In this document: piece by piece, positions 55,797-64,000 of the stretch
Layout of the letters: the number at the start of each line of letters is the position of its first letter
Position numbering within the stretch: position 1 is the stretch's first letter
Assembly (NCBI RefSeq): GCF_011397635.1
Contig: NC_064772.1
Location: forward strand, 7,827,035 to 7,891,034
Source of the DNA: Epinephelus fuscoguttatus
Taxonomy: Eukaryota; Chordata; Actinopteri; Perciformes; Serranidae
DNA: 64,000 bases
Direction of reading: 5' to 3'
The notes under the pieces: generated by a model
The model's database searches: none
What the model was told of the DNA's origin: nothing
What the model saw: only the letters and a program-made list of their open reading frames with translations
Translations under genes and position numbers: made by a program

Positions 55797-55895
55797 TCAG
55801 TGTATCCAAGTGTGGTTTAATCCTTCAGTCCCCGGTGGAGAGGTCCATTTGCCTCCAGCTCTGTTAATGTGTAACAGCTCATGTTCATTCATGTC
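55797..55895 (-). CDS. Gene D candidate distal tail exon
   Basis: Same 99-nt frame as 34851-34949 of gene C, one residue changed (E-P-L to E-L-L). Tentative for the same reason. Confidence 0.35.
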   Translation of the reverse strand, partial: DMNEHELLHINRAGGKWTSPPGTEGLNHTWIH

Positions 55896-56379
55896 CTGCA
55901 CTTTATTCAGTTTGACCAGAGGTGCTGTTGGATGACATGATTTTCTTTTTAAGTTCCAATGTTATTTTCATCAACACTTTGCCAGCAAATACAATTGACA
56001 ATTCAGCCCTGAAAAACATCAAGCTCAAACTCAAAATTATTGTGCTTTGTTATAAACAACTTCTGAGTGGACAATAAAAAGTGACAGCCAACATGGAGAC
56101 ATTTGCTTTTGGTCAGATCATGTTTTTTATGCTCACTCTATTAGGTCACTATAATTACTTCATATAATACCTAATGTTATGTTTCTCTTCCCAACACCCT
56201 TAAAAACATGCTGTTTTAAATACAAGCTGCTCATTTCAAATGGATTACAGCATGAGATACACTGCAGAATGATCACTGCAAATGTAAACTAGACTTGACC
56301 ACAGTAGATTTGGCTACAAGTCAACAACAACACTGTTCTTCTTTGGTGTAGCAGTGCTGTTGTTATATCCAATACTTAC
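55896..56379. other. Gene D intron
   Basis: AT-rich, about 120 bases longer than the matching gene C intron. No exon found. Confidence 0.5.
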
Positions 56380-56432
56380 TTTAAGGGCTCTCCAGCAGGT
56401 TGGTCTTTGTCCGTTTCTTTACTCGTTCCTGT
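56380..56432 (-). CDS. Gene D proximal tail exon
   Basis: Reads TGTSKETDKDQPAGEPLK; three changes from gene C. Same overlap of a TAA stop with the donor. Confidence 0.5.
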
Positions 56433-56527
56433 CTGAGTCCAAAAGACATAATTATTGGTACAAACCGCACACACAAAATAAATGAAAAAATGGAGGCTGA
56501 ATTGGTATTATTATTATTATTAATTAC

Positions 56528-56646
56528 CTTTTTAAACAGTCTACAGCTGGGTATTTTATTTTTCTTGTAGAGCACCAGGAAGGCTAATATTGAAAGCACA
56601 ATGGCTATAACCACTGCAACTATAATTCCTGCAACATGACCAGCGC
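56528..56646 (-). CDS. Gene D transmembrane exon
   Basis: 119 nt, same splice sites as gene C. The membrane span reads IIVAVVIAIVLSILAFLVLY. Confidence 0.65.
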
Positions 56647-57239
56647 CTGAAACAGAAAAAGATTTAATTAAGGTTTCTGTCTAACATTCTTCCAGAAGTG
56701 GAATTATAACAACTGTAGCATGAAGGTGTGATATGTGAACCTTTACAATGGGCAGATTGCTGTGTAATCAAATTTAAGTTAAAAAAAACCCATAAAACCC
56801 AATATATTGATATAATATTAGTCAGCTGAGGAAGAAATAGCGCCACCTCCATAAAGTCAAGCTGGTGTAGACCAAAATCTGACAAAAGGAAACAAAAAAC
56901 CCTGCAAAATTCAAAAATATACCCTCCTCCTGCAGCTCCCCTCTCTTTGTCCTAAGATACTCCCACCAGACGACCACAAATATAATGCATGCACTTCATA
57001 CAGTAACCCAGTGTTTCTCACACACTGATTTCATTAATCTTATCGTATTGAGCACTCTGTTTATCAGACCACAAGTGAGACACTAATCAACAAGCTAGCC
57101 TCCCTCATGGTCTCTCTGCCTTGCTCCCCACTGTTGTGGACTGCTTCCCCAAGGAGGAGAGCAGGAAGCAGCTGCAGAGACAGTGGCGAGATTTCGACCA
57201 GCACAAACCCCCTACCGCCAGGGGTTCACAGCAGGCTGG
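56647..57239. other. Gene D intron
   Basis: Includes 57062-57198, which in one frame reads LPTVVDCFPKEESRKQLQRQ and WRDFDQH; probably a scrap of a repeat-borne protein also present at 37206. Not assigned. Confidence 0.45.
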
Positions 57240-57960
57240 TGGCCAGCAGCAGTGCCAGGTCCAACCTTTGCCCAACTGAGACAGCTAACCAAAATCAGAT
57301 CATTCCTCTCTCCTGCGGATTTAGAAAAGGTCAACCATACTGTTATCACTCCCAGACTCAACTACTGTAATGCACTTTATTCTGGTATTAGCAAACATTA
57401 AAAGACTGCAGTTGGTACAAAACGCTGCTGCCAGGCTTTTAACAGGTACTAAGAGAAATGACCACATTACACCAATCCTTGCTGCCATTCACTGGTTACC
57501 TGTGAGGTTTAGAATTGATTTTAAGATTTTGCTGCTTGTTTTTAAAGCCCTGAATGGTCAGGCTCCTGCCTATATCTGTGATCTGCTGTCTCCTTATGAG
57601 CCTGATTGCTACCTGAGATCCTCCAGCAGGGCTCCTCTTTTAGTTCCAAATTTTCGTCTTGTCACTAAAGGTGATCGGGCCTTTGGTGTTCGGGCCCCTC
57701 AGCTCTGGAACTCCCTGCCTGGAGATCTCAGGCAGAATAACTCAGTGTCTTCTTTTAAATCTCTTTTTAAGACTCACTTTTATTGTATGGCCTTTTCTTA
57801 ATTGATGGTAATTATTGTAACTATTTTTAAATTACTTGATGTTTTATTGTTTAATGTATTAATTGTCTTTATTGTGTATTAATTGTTTTTATTGTTAAGC
57901 ACTTTGTAACTCCATTTTGAGAGGTGCTATACAAATGAAGTTATTATTATCATCATCATT
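57240..57960 (+). mobile_element. L2/Rex1-type LINE 3' end
   Basis: Coding peptides in two frames: KIRSFLSPADLEKVNHTVIT, RLNYCNALYSGISKH, LKRLQLVQNAAARLLTGTKR, ILAAIHWLPVRFRIDFKILL, GDRAFGVRAPQLWNSLPGDL. One frame break near 57370-57400. Ends with 'gcactttgtaactccatttt', 'gtgctatacaaatgaag' and an ATT repeat. Also present, interrupted, in unit 1 (37421-40130). Confidence 0.85.
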
Positions 57961-59080
57961 ATTATTATTATTGTTATTAACCTGTGTACAGCAGCAGCAG
58001 AATGTTTGCTGATCCAGTGGGGTCGGGCTGCCTGGCACCCAAAGCTGGGATTTGAGCTGGCTGGATTTGGGTTTCTGTAGCCCTTGACTGGCAGTATGTC
58101 TCCAAAGCTGCTGCCTGGTTTCCTTATGGCAAGGTGGTCCATAGCGTCACAGACTGAGGCAGAGGACATGCTGTGATTCAAGGCTCTAGCTAACATTAGC
58201 TACATAAATGTGACCTTGAAGCCACAGCTATGAGCCTTTAGCTTTGGTTAGCAGAGGGCTAACTACTTGCAACATTTCTTTTTCTCCATCACTGGTATTG
58301 TTACATGTTTTTATTCTGTTCATTGTCAGATTCCTTTTTAGACTCTTTTGGATAAGTCTGTCTTCCTATTTAGGGTTGCTTTGCAGTGTAGGCAGTTTTT
58401 TTGCTGTATAAGCAAAGTTCAGTCTTTCACAGAGGGGACGTGCCACACATCTGCATTCGTAGAACAGCCAATAGGAACGTCCTCTCTCTGGACTGACTTG
58501 TGATTGGCCAGTCTTTTGTCACAGCCTAGATGTTTAAAAGCCTGAAAACAGAGCCATGAGGAGCTGTAGAAGTCATTTGTCGTTTTCTCTCAGTCCACTT
58601 GAATTACAATAAACTCAAAGTTTATTATGAGATTATTTCCCTTTGATGTCAAATGAAAACCACCCCAGCTTCAACCGCATAAAAGATAATACACTTACCT
58701 GACAAAAATGTAACACATTTAAATAATTAGTTCATTTTGCTCTTTTGTTCAATACAAGCACATTGTTTACTACCAGCTGATAAAATTTATTATATTATGT
58801 GCAGCTGTAATGTTTAAATTTACCTCATGGCATTTATTTTCATCTTTTACCATCATGACTTGTAGCTCATGTTATGTATTTTGTAGGTTGTACAGGAGTG
58901 TGAATCCTGTCTGGGATTGATAGTTTATGATTTCATGATGCACATCAGCACAGTAACAAAACAGTCTGGTAACAGTTTCCAAACTGTTTGATACCTGCCA
59001 AAGGGTTTACACTTAAATATGAAAGATGATAACAGTTCTTGTTCAGATAGAGTCAAAGTTCCCACCTCATGCTACCTTAC
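57961..59080. other. Gene D intron, duplicated
   Basis: Close copy of 40130-41155; no exon. Confidence 0.65.
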
Positions 59081-59379
59081 CTTGACCTTTCTCTATCCTC
59101 AGAAAGGTGTTGGTTACGTATGTCTCCTCATCATCATTGAGCTCACAGGTGTATATCCCGTCCTGATCTGAAGATACGCGTCCTGCAGTGTAAGGCTGCC
59201 TGACTCAGACACACTCTTCACCTGCTGCCTCCACTCCTCTGACACTGTGTAGGGGACATTGGCCCTGGTCTGTTTCAGGATGATTTGACTGTAGTTGAAC
59301 CTCCAGATGAGGCCTGTTAGTGGAGCGTTTGAGGCAGTGCAGGGGATTGTTGTTTCAGTGTCTGAACTATTGATAGAAG
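59081..59379 (-). pseudogene. Gene D second IgV exon, frameshifted
   Basis: 299 nt instead of 297 (291 plus one hexamer). Open to LTLQDA, then out of frame. One GGTCAA hexamer precedes donor GTAAGG. Confidence 0.8.
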
Positions 59380-59471
59380 CTGAAATGACACAACGCAAAC
59401 ATAAAAAGAAGTGATGAAATATCTGGTATTTCAGGTTCCAGACTAAAATCATATGTCTTAGGAAGGCTTAC

Positions 59472-59738
59472 TAGGTTTAAACAAAGTGGCTGTCCTCCTG
59501 TTTCTGCGAGTGCTGACGGTGCAGCTGTAGACAAGATCAGGAGCACTGTCTGAAACTATCAGATCACTGTTGATATTGTAAAGCTGCTGTTCAGTCTGAT
59601 GGACTGTGGTTTTGTTCTGGAGGGTCACTTTGGATGGAGGGTTGGTGGACCAGGTGAGCTGAGGCTCAGGGTAGATCCCCTCTGAGCTGCAGGTGATCCT
59701 GTTTTCCACCTGCTGAATGTCGACTTTATGGACCGGAG
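59472..59738 (-). CDS. Gene D IgC exon
   Basis: 267 nt, phase 1 at both ends. Has IVSDSAPDLVYSCTVS where the others have ILSVTDLVYSC, a two-codon in-frame insertion in the F-strand region. Cys and Trp of the fold are kept. Confidence 0.75.
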
Positions 59739-60124
59739 CTGCAAAGAAAGTTCAATAAAATATTAGTTAAGTGGTGATGTGAAACCTGACTTTGGTGCTT
59801 GTGCTGTGTTTTTTCTGCTTTGATTTACCTGCCAATCAAATGGTACTATATCACAGGGGTTCCCAGACTCTTCCATGCCAACCCTCCAAACAACTTTAGC
59901 TTATGGTCAGGGCCTCCCTTTGCAAGATGTATTTAAAAACCCATGGACAATAGCTAGCTAATTATCAGGATTTTAGGGTTACTTTGCAGAGCAGCTTTGT
60001 GGCAGGCACAGACTGTTCCTAGTCAACACTGACCGTTAATGATGAGATGAATAATGTCTTGACTGGCGGACAGTTAGAAAGATGGACGCCGAAATGGACA
60101 TGATTTAAATACATTGTTATGAAT
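59739..60124. other. Gene D upstream intron, unlike gene C
   Basis: Similarity to the other copies stops at the IgC acceptor. Nothing recognised. Confidence 0.5.
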
Positions 60125-60377
60125 CGCAGTATGGTGGTGCAGTGATTAGCACTGTCACCTCAAAGCAAGAGATTCTAGGTTTGGATTCGCTGACCGGCTG
60201 GGGCCCCTCTGTGTGGAGTTTGCACGTTCTCCCCGTGTTAGTGTGGGTTTCTCAGGGTTCTCCAGCTTCCTCCCACAGTCCGAAGACATGCAGGTTAGGT
60301 TCACTGGTGACTCTAAATTACCCACTGGTGTGAATGTGAGCCTGAATAGTAGTCTGGCTACCTCTCCAGAGTGTACT
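60125..60377 (+). repeat. Old tRNA-derived SINE copy
   Basis: Diverged copy of the 12527 SINE: 'atggtggtgcagtgattagc', 'gtgtggagtttgcacgttct', 'ctcccacagtccgaagacat' and 'gtgaatgtgagcctgaat' are kept. No clean target duplication. Confidence 0.8.
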
Positions 60378-60519
60378 CAAAGAGGGCCAGGGCTTCCACT
60401 TTGAAAATCACTGCTGTAAGTAACTCAACAGCTAGAAGAAACCATGGATATGTTACATTAGCACGTCATTATGTCACGGATACGTCACTGATACCTAAAA
60501 GTTTCTATAGACACTGTGG

Positions 60520-60800
60520 TTTGCTTTAGGTACAAAAAACACTTGGGTGAAAAGATCATGTTTTAGCTTAAAATGCCTGGTTTTGGAGGCAAAGTTTCTG
60601 CAGGAAACGCAGCGTTGTCTTGGTACAATACAACCACTTTTCAAGGCACTATCCCCAGTGGAAAAACAGCAATGGGTCCCTAACAAACACCCAAGTTTTG
60701 GGGCTGAAATGTCACAAGAAGCACAGCGACAGTTCCCTACAAAACACCACCTTTTGGGAGCTAAAAAGCCAGAAGCAATGTATCGATGACCTACTAACAT
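60520..60800. repeat. 57-bp minisatellite
   Basis: 'ttttgg.ggc' starts at 60581, 60638, 60696 and 60752, with 'aaaacac' before most copies and 'cacagcgac'-like words inside. About 4.5 degenerate units of 56-58 bases. The minus strand is open for 101 codons because the unit length is close to a multiple of three; I do not treat it as a gene. Confidence 0.8.
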
Positions 60801-62705
60801 TCAGTTTTGGTGTTTGTTCGTTTTGAACAGTGCTCTGCAGTGCTCTGCAGCCTGGCAGGTGTTTGGCCTTCCACCATCCCCTCCACCTCTTGATGACAAA
60901 GTCAGCTCACATACAAAGTCACTGTAGAAATGTTCATATGATACGTATGAAACGTACAAATGTAACACATTCATGGTTTGCAGAAACTGGTGATAACATA
61001 TCATAAGTCATGGTATGGTATGCTGTATTCTTTGGTATTCTTTGCACTTATTACACCTCCCTCTAAAATCATCACAGCCTCCAGGACCTAGAAGCAAGGC
61101 TCTTATGATTAAGGATATTTAAACTTTCAAAAAGCCTTTACAGCAAAATAATCTGTCATTCTTTAAAATATGTGGGATGTTAGGGATTTAAATGGCTCTA
61201 ATGAGGCCACAAATTAGTACCCAGTAAGTGTGCAGTCATTTTACAGCATTTGCACTTCAGCCTTTCGATCTCTTCTCAGCACAGAGTACACATATTTTTA
61301 TTACTTTATGTTGGGTACAAGGATTAGTTTCTTTGCTTTACATAAAGTGATTAAGGAAAAGTTTTCACTACTCATGCGTATTATTGCTGTCCTTCCAAAC
61401 AAAGCAGAAGTTTAACATTAATTACGTTTTAACTTCCAGAAAGGCTGATTTGTTTTAGAAACAGGGATTAAAGATATTAATCTATAGAGGTGTATAATAG
61501 ACTTTTACAAAATGTTAAGTAAAGTTTATTTGCGCATAAATGCATTTACTTGTGTGGTGGACAACAGGCATCAGACGTTTCAAATTTAATTTTTAAGAGA
61601 ATTATAACTTTCCCTGTAAGATGTCACTTTCTTTAAACTTCTCTCACACAGACAATATCTGCTTATATTATGATTTTTTTTTTTTTCAATGAGCACATTT
61701 AGTTTCTCCCCCTACTGTGAGATAAGATTGAGTATGCAGGTGTCCTATATCTACTAGATGACCTCATTCTCACAGCCTTGAATGAATATCATGCTCTTCC
61801 TCCTGGGAGTGAAACATTATCAGTCAGATGTTTGTGTGCTGTAGCTGAGAGAGCTCAACACACTGCAACATGAGAAAGTGGCCTCCAGCAGTGAGATTTA
61901 CAGATTACATCCACCTGAAACTACAGGAACTACTGGAAACATGGTAGTGCAATATGGTGTTTTCCGTAGATATAAACGGCTCATTGTAAGGTAACAAAAC
62001 ACAATGATTCTTATTTTCAGGTGATTATACACTGAAGAAAACATACTTATTTTATTATATCTGCCAATACATCCCCAAGCCCTACACATTGGAAATTAAA
62101 ACATTTAAGTACAACTTAAAAACATATTCTAAGTTTACCTGCTGCTTTAAAAATGTGTTCTCAGCTCATTTGGTTTCGTAATACTCAAGTTCACTGAGCT
62201 TACAAAAGAAACTTTAAGTGTTTGTCACACCACCAACTCTCAGTCACATGCACTGGAGTGTGCTATCACATGTCACTGAGTGAGCTGGAGAGAAAAAAAG
62301 TTCAAACAGAAAACATTTAGGCACACTTATCCTAATGCCACTGTGGAGCAGTACTCAGAGCTAATGTTCCACAGGCACAGTTTAGCCTACTTTCATCACA
62401 CTGAGCTGTGCCAAGCCATAAGCAGACATATTTTCCCTGAAGCTATGCAGCATGAGATTGCTGCTTTGGGACATGCTGTTGTGGTATTACTTGGTAAGCT
62501 GAGATGCTTCCTCTAAATCAAGCATGTTTGGCACTAAAATGATTGGATCATACAGTATGACTGAAGCTCTGAGTATTTGTGTTGCTTTTACCTAAATCTC
62601 TTTGGTGTTGTATTAGGTTTCACTCTAACATTAGACCGACTGCATTTATAAAATCATTTAAACAATCTGTCCTCTCACTCCTATATCCCCTCATCACTGT
62701 CTACT
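60801..62705. other. No gene recognised; a MITE end
   Basis: 61940-62090 resembles the MITE at 31812 in reverse, ending with 'ctgccaatacatccccaagc'. A 78-codon frame at 62280-62516 reads FKQKTFRHTYPNATVEQYSE and has no recognised family. The remainder is AT-rich non-coding sequence. Confidence 0.4.
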
Positions 62706-62985
62706 TGGTGTGGCTGTGCAGGTAGAGCAGGTCGTTCACTGATTGGAAGATTATTGGTTCAATCCCTGGCTCATCCAGTCTGCATGTCACAGTATCATGG
62801 ACAAGATAAGGAACCCCAGACTGCCCTAAATCCCAGTGTATGAGTGTGAGCGAATGGTTAACTAAGTAGCAGGTATATGGTATCCTTGGCCACAAGAGTA
62901 TGAATGTGTCTGTGACTGGGTGAACTTGACATGTAGTGTAAAAGCACTTTGAGTCATTGAAAGACTAGAAAGGCCCATTTACCTT
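62706..62985 (+). repeat. tRNA-derived SINE with L2-like tail
   Basis: Box A-like 'gtgcaggtagagcagg' and box B-like 'ggttcaatcc' in the head; the tail 'tgtaaaagcactttgagtca' and 'gactagaaaggcccat' resembles LINE-derived SINE tails in vertebrates. A different family from the 12527 SINE. Confidence 0.75.
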
Positions 62986-63074
62986 CTACTTTCATCTCTT
63001 CTTTTCCTCTTTATTTAATATTTCATAAGCAGATCTGTTTTAAATGTTTAAATGTGTGTATATATATATACATA

Positions 63075-64000
63075 CAGTACAGGCCAAAAGTTTGGACACA
63101 CCTTCTCATTCAATGCGTTTTCTTTATTTTCATGACTATTTACATTGTAGATTCTCACTGAAGGCATCAAAACTATGAATGAACACATGTGGAGTTATGT
63201 ACTTAACAAAAAAAGGTGAAATAACTGAAAACATGTTTTATATTCTAGTTTCTTCAAAATAGCCACCCTTTGCTCTGATTACTGCTTTGCACACTCTTGG
63301 CATTCTCTCCATGAGCTTCAAGAGGTAGTCACCTGAAATGGTTTTCCAACAGTCTTGAAGGAGTTCCCAGAGGTGTTTAGCACTTGTTGGCCCCTTTGCC
63401 TTCACTCTGCGGTCCAGCTCACCCCAAACCATCTCGATTGGGTTCAGGTCCAGTGACTGTGGAGGCCAGGTCATCTGCCGCAGCACTCCATCACTCTCCT
63501 TCTTGGTCAAATAGCCCTTACACAGCCTGGAGGTGTGTTTGGGGTCATTGTCCTGTTGAAAAATAAATGATCGTCCAACTAAACGCAAACCGGATGGGAT
63601 GGCATGTCGCTGCAGGATGCTGTGGTAGCCATGCTGGTTCAGTGTGCCTTCAATTTTGAATAAATCCCCAACAGTGTCACCAGCAAAACACCCCCACACC
63701 ATCACACCTCCTCCTCCATGCTTCACAGTGGGAACCAGGCATGTGGAATCCATCCGTTCACCTTTTCTGCGTCTCACAAAGACACGGCGGTTGGAACCAA
63801 AGATCTCAAATTTGGACTCATCAGACCAAAGCACAGATTTCCACTGGTCTAATGTCCATTCCTTGTGTTTCTTGGCCCAAACAAATCTCTTCTGCTTGTT
63901 GCCTCTCCTTAGCAGTGGTTTCCCAGCAGCTATTTGACCATGAAGGCCTGATTCGTGCAGTCTCCTCTTAACAGTTGTTCTAGAGATGGGTCTGCTGCTA
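63075..64000 (-). mobile_element. Tc1/mariner element, copy 2, cut by window edge
   Basis: Begins 'cagtacaggccaaaagtttg' after TA repeats and corresponds to the right end of the 8625 element in reverse. The other end is outside the window. Confidence 0.9.
63238..64000 (-). CDS. Tc1-like transposase, C-terminal part, open frame
   Basis: Continuous frame from the stop at 63238 to the window edge. It contains the three catalytic residues (D in WSDESKF, D in FQQDNDPKHTS, E in NPIEMVWGELDRR) and reads VFVRRRKGERMDSTCLVP where copy 1 is frameshifted. The N-terminal DNA-binding part is outside the window, so the integrity of the whole gene is not known. Very high similarity to copy 1 suggests recent transposition. 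Confidence 0.88.
   Translation of the reverse strand, partial: SSRPISRTTVKRRLHESGLHGQIAAGKPLLRRGNKQKRFVWAKKHKEWTLDQWKSVLWSDESKFEIFGSNRRVFVRRRKGERMDSTCLVPTVKHGGGGVMVWGCFAGDTVGDLFKIEGTLNQHGYHSILQRHAIPSGLRLVGRSFIFQQDNDPKHTSRLCKGYLTKKESDGVLRQMTWPPQSLDLNPIEMVWGELDRRVKAKGPTSAKHLWELLQDCWKTISGDYLLKLMERMPRVCKAVIRAKGGYFEETRI

Larger units (their letters stand above)
41819..59738. repeat. Segmental duplication, unit 2 (about 17.9 kb)
   Basis: Second copy of unit 1 (17503-41818); see the landmarks there. Unit-2-specific insertions are the element at 44687, the LTR element at 47382, the Harbinger-like element at 52359 and the SINE at 53701. Similarity ends at the IgC acceptor of gene D. Confidence 0.85.
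55797..59738 (-). pseudogene. HHLA2-like B7-family gene D, frameshifted, 5' part not in window
   Basis: Exons in transcript order: IgC 59472-59738, second IgV 59081-59379, transmembrane 56528-56646, tail exons 56380-56432 and 55797-55895. The second IgV exon has two extra bases (CG) near 59176-59180 compared with genes A and C. The shifted frame stops before the second Cys and the membrane span. The IgC exon carries a 6-base in-frame insertion. No first IgV exon or leader is found up to 64000, so these may lie beyond the window or be lost. The tail and transmembrane exons are open and nearly identical to gene C. Either a young pseudogene, or a gene that skips the phase-neutral second IgV exon. 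Confidence 0.7.

Noticed and set aside
62280..62516. 78-codon plus-strand frame as a small gene
   Set aside because: No recognised family, no splice or promoter evidence, and length is not unusual for chance in this sequence.

Overview
The window reads as AT-rich teleost (bony fish, probably percomorph) nuclear DNA. The signs are intron-split vertebrate immunoglobulin-domain genes with GT-AG splice sites, tRNA-derived SINEs, L2/Rex1-type and Tx1-type LINEs, and Tc1, hAT and Harbinger-like DNA transposons. There are no operons, ribosome binding sites, CRISPR arrays or other prokaryotic features. Host coding sequence is a small fraction; most of the window is transposon-derived or intronic.

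The host content is a tandem cluster, all on the minus strand, of B7-family genes that resemble HHLA2 (B7-H7): signal peptide, IgV, IgC, IgV, transmembrane segment, tail. Four copies can be followed. Gene A (984-5391) keeps its leader, IgC and second IgV exons, but its first IgV exon is a relic. Gene B (16559-28492) has good Ig and transmembrane exons, but its only visible leader exon has a 5-base deletion. Gene C (about 34851-47111) has every exon intact. Gene D (55797-59738 and beyond) carries a 2-base insertion in its second IgV exon, and its 5' exons are not in the window. All Ig exons have phase 1 boundaries, so an Ig exon can be skipped without a frameshift.

The cluster grew by a large tandem duplication. 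17.5-41.8 kb (first IgV of B through IgC of C) is colinear with 41.8-59.7 kb (first IgV of C through IgC of D), and the junction falls at the 5' edge of the IgC exon. The two units differ mainly by insertions with clean empty sites in the other unit: a SINE with a 12-bp target duplication, two Harbinger-like elements, a hAT-like element and an LTR element. A decayed Tc1-like element and a LINE tail lie in both units and predate the duplication.

Region by region: 0-5.4 kb gene A with repeats; 5.4-16.5 kb LINE relics, a DNA transposon nested with Tc1, a SINE, and a Tx1-type LINE with a very GC-rich tail; 16.5-28.5 kb gene B, whose first intron holds two large hAT elements; 28.5-34.8 kb duplicated spacer and a nested transposon stack; 34.8-47.1 kb gene C; 47.1-55.8 kb duplicated spacer with an LTR element; 55.8-59.7 kb gene D; 59.7-64 kb minisatellite, SINEs and a second Tc1 copy running off the edge. 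I did not find a convincing new enzymatic or defence system. The most unusual items are the duplicated and decaying immune-receptor cluster, a hexamer that moves a splice site, a tandem repeat carrying perfect palindromic oestrogen-response-element cores, and a 67-bp perfect palindrome in a deleted hAT element.
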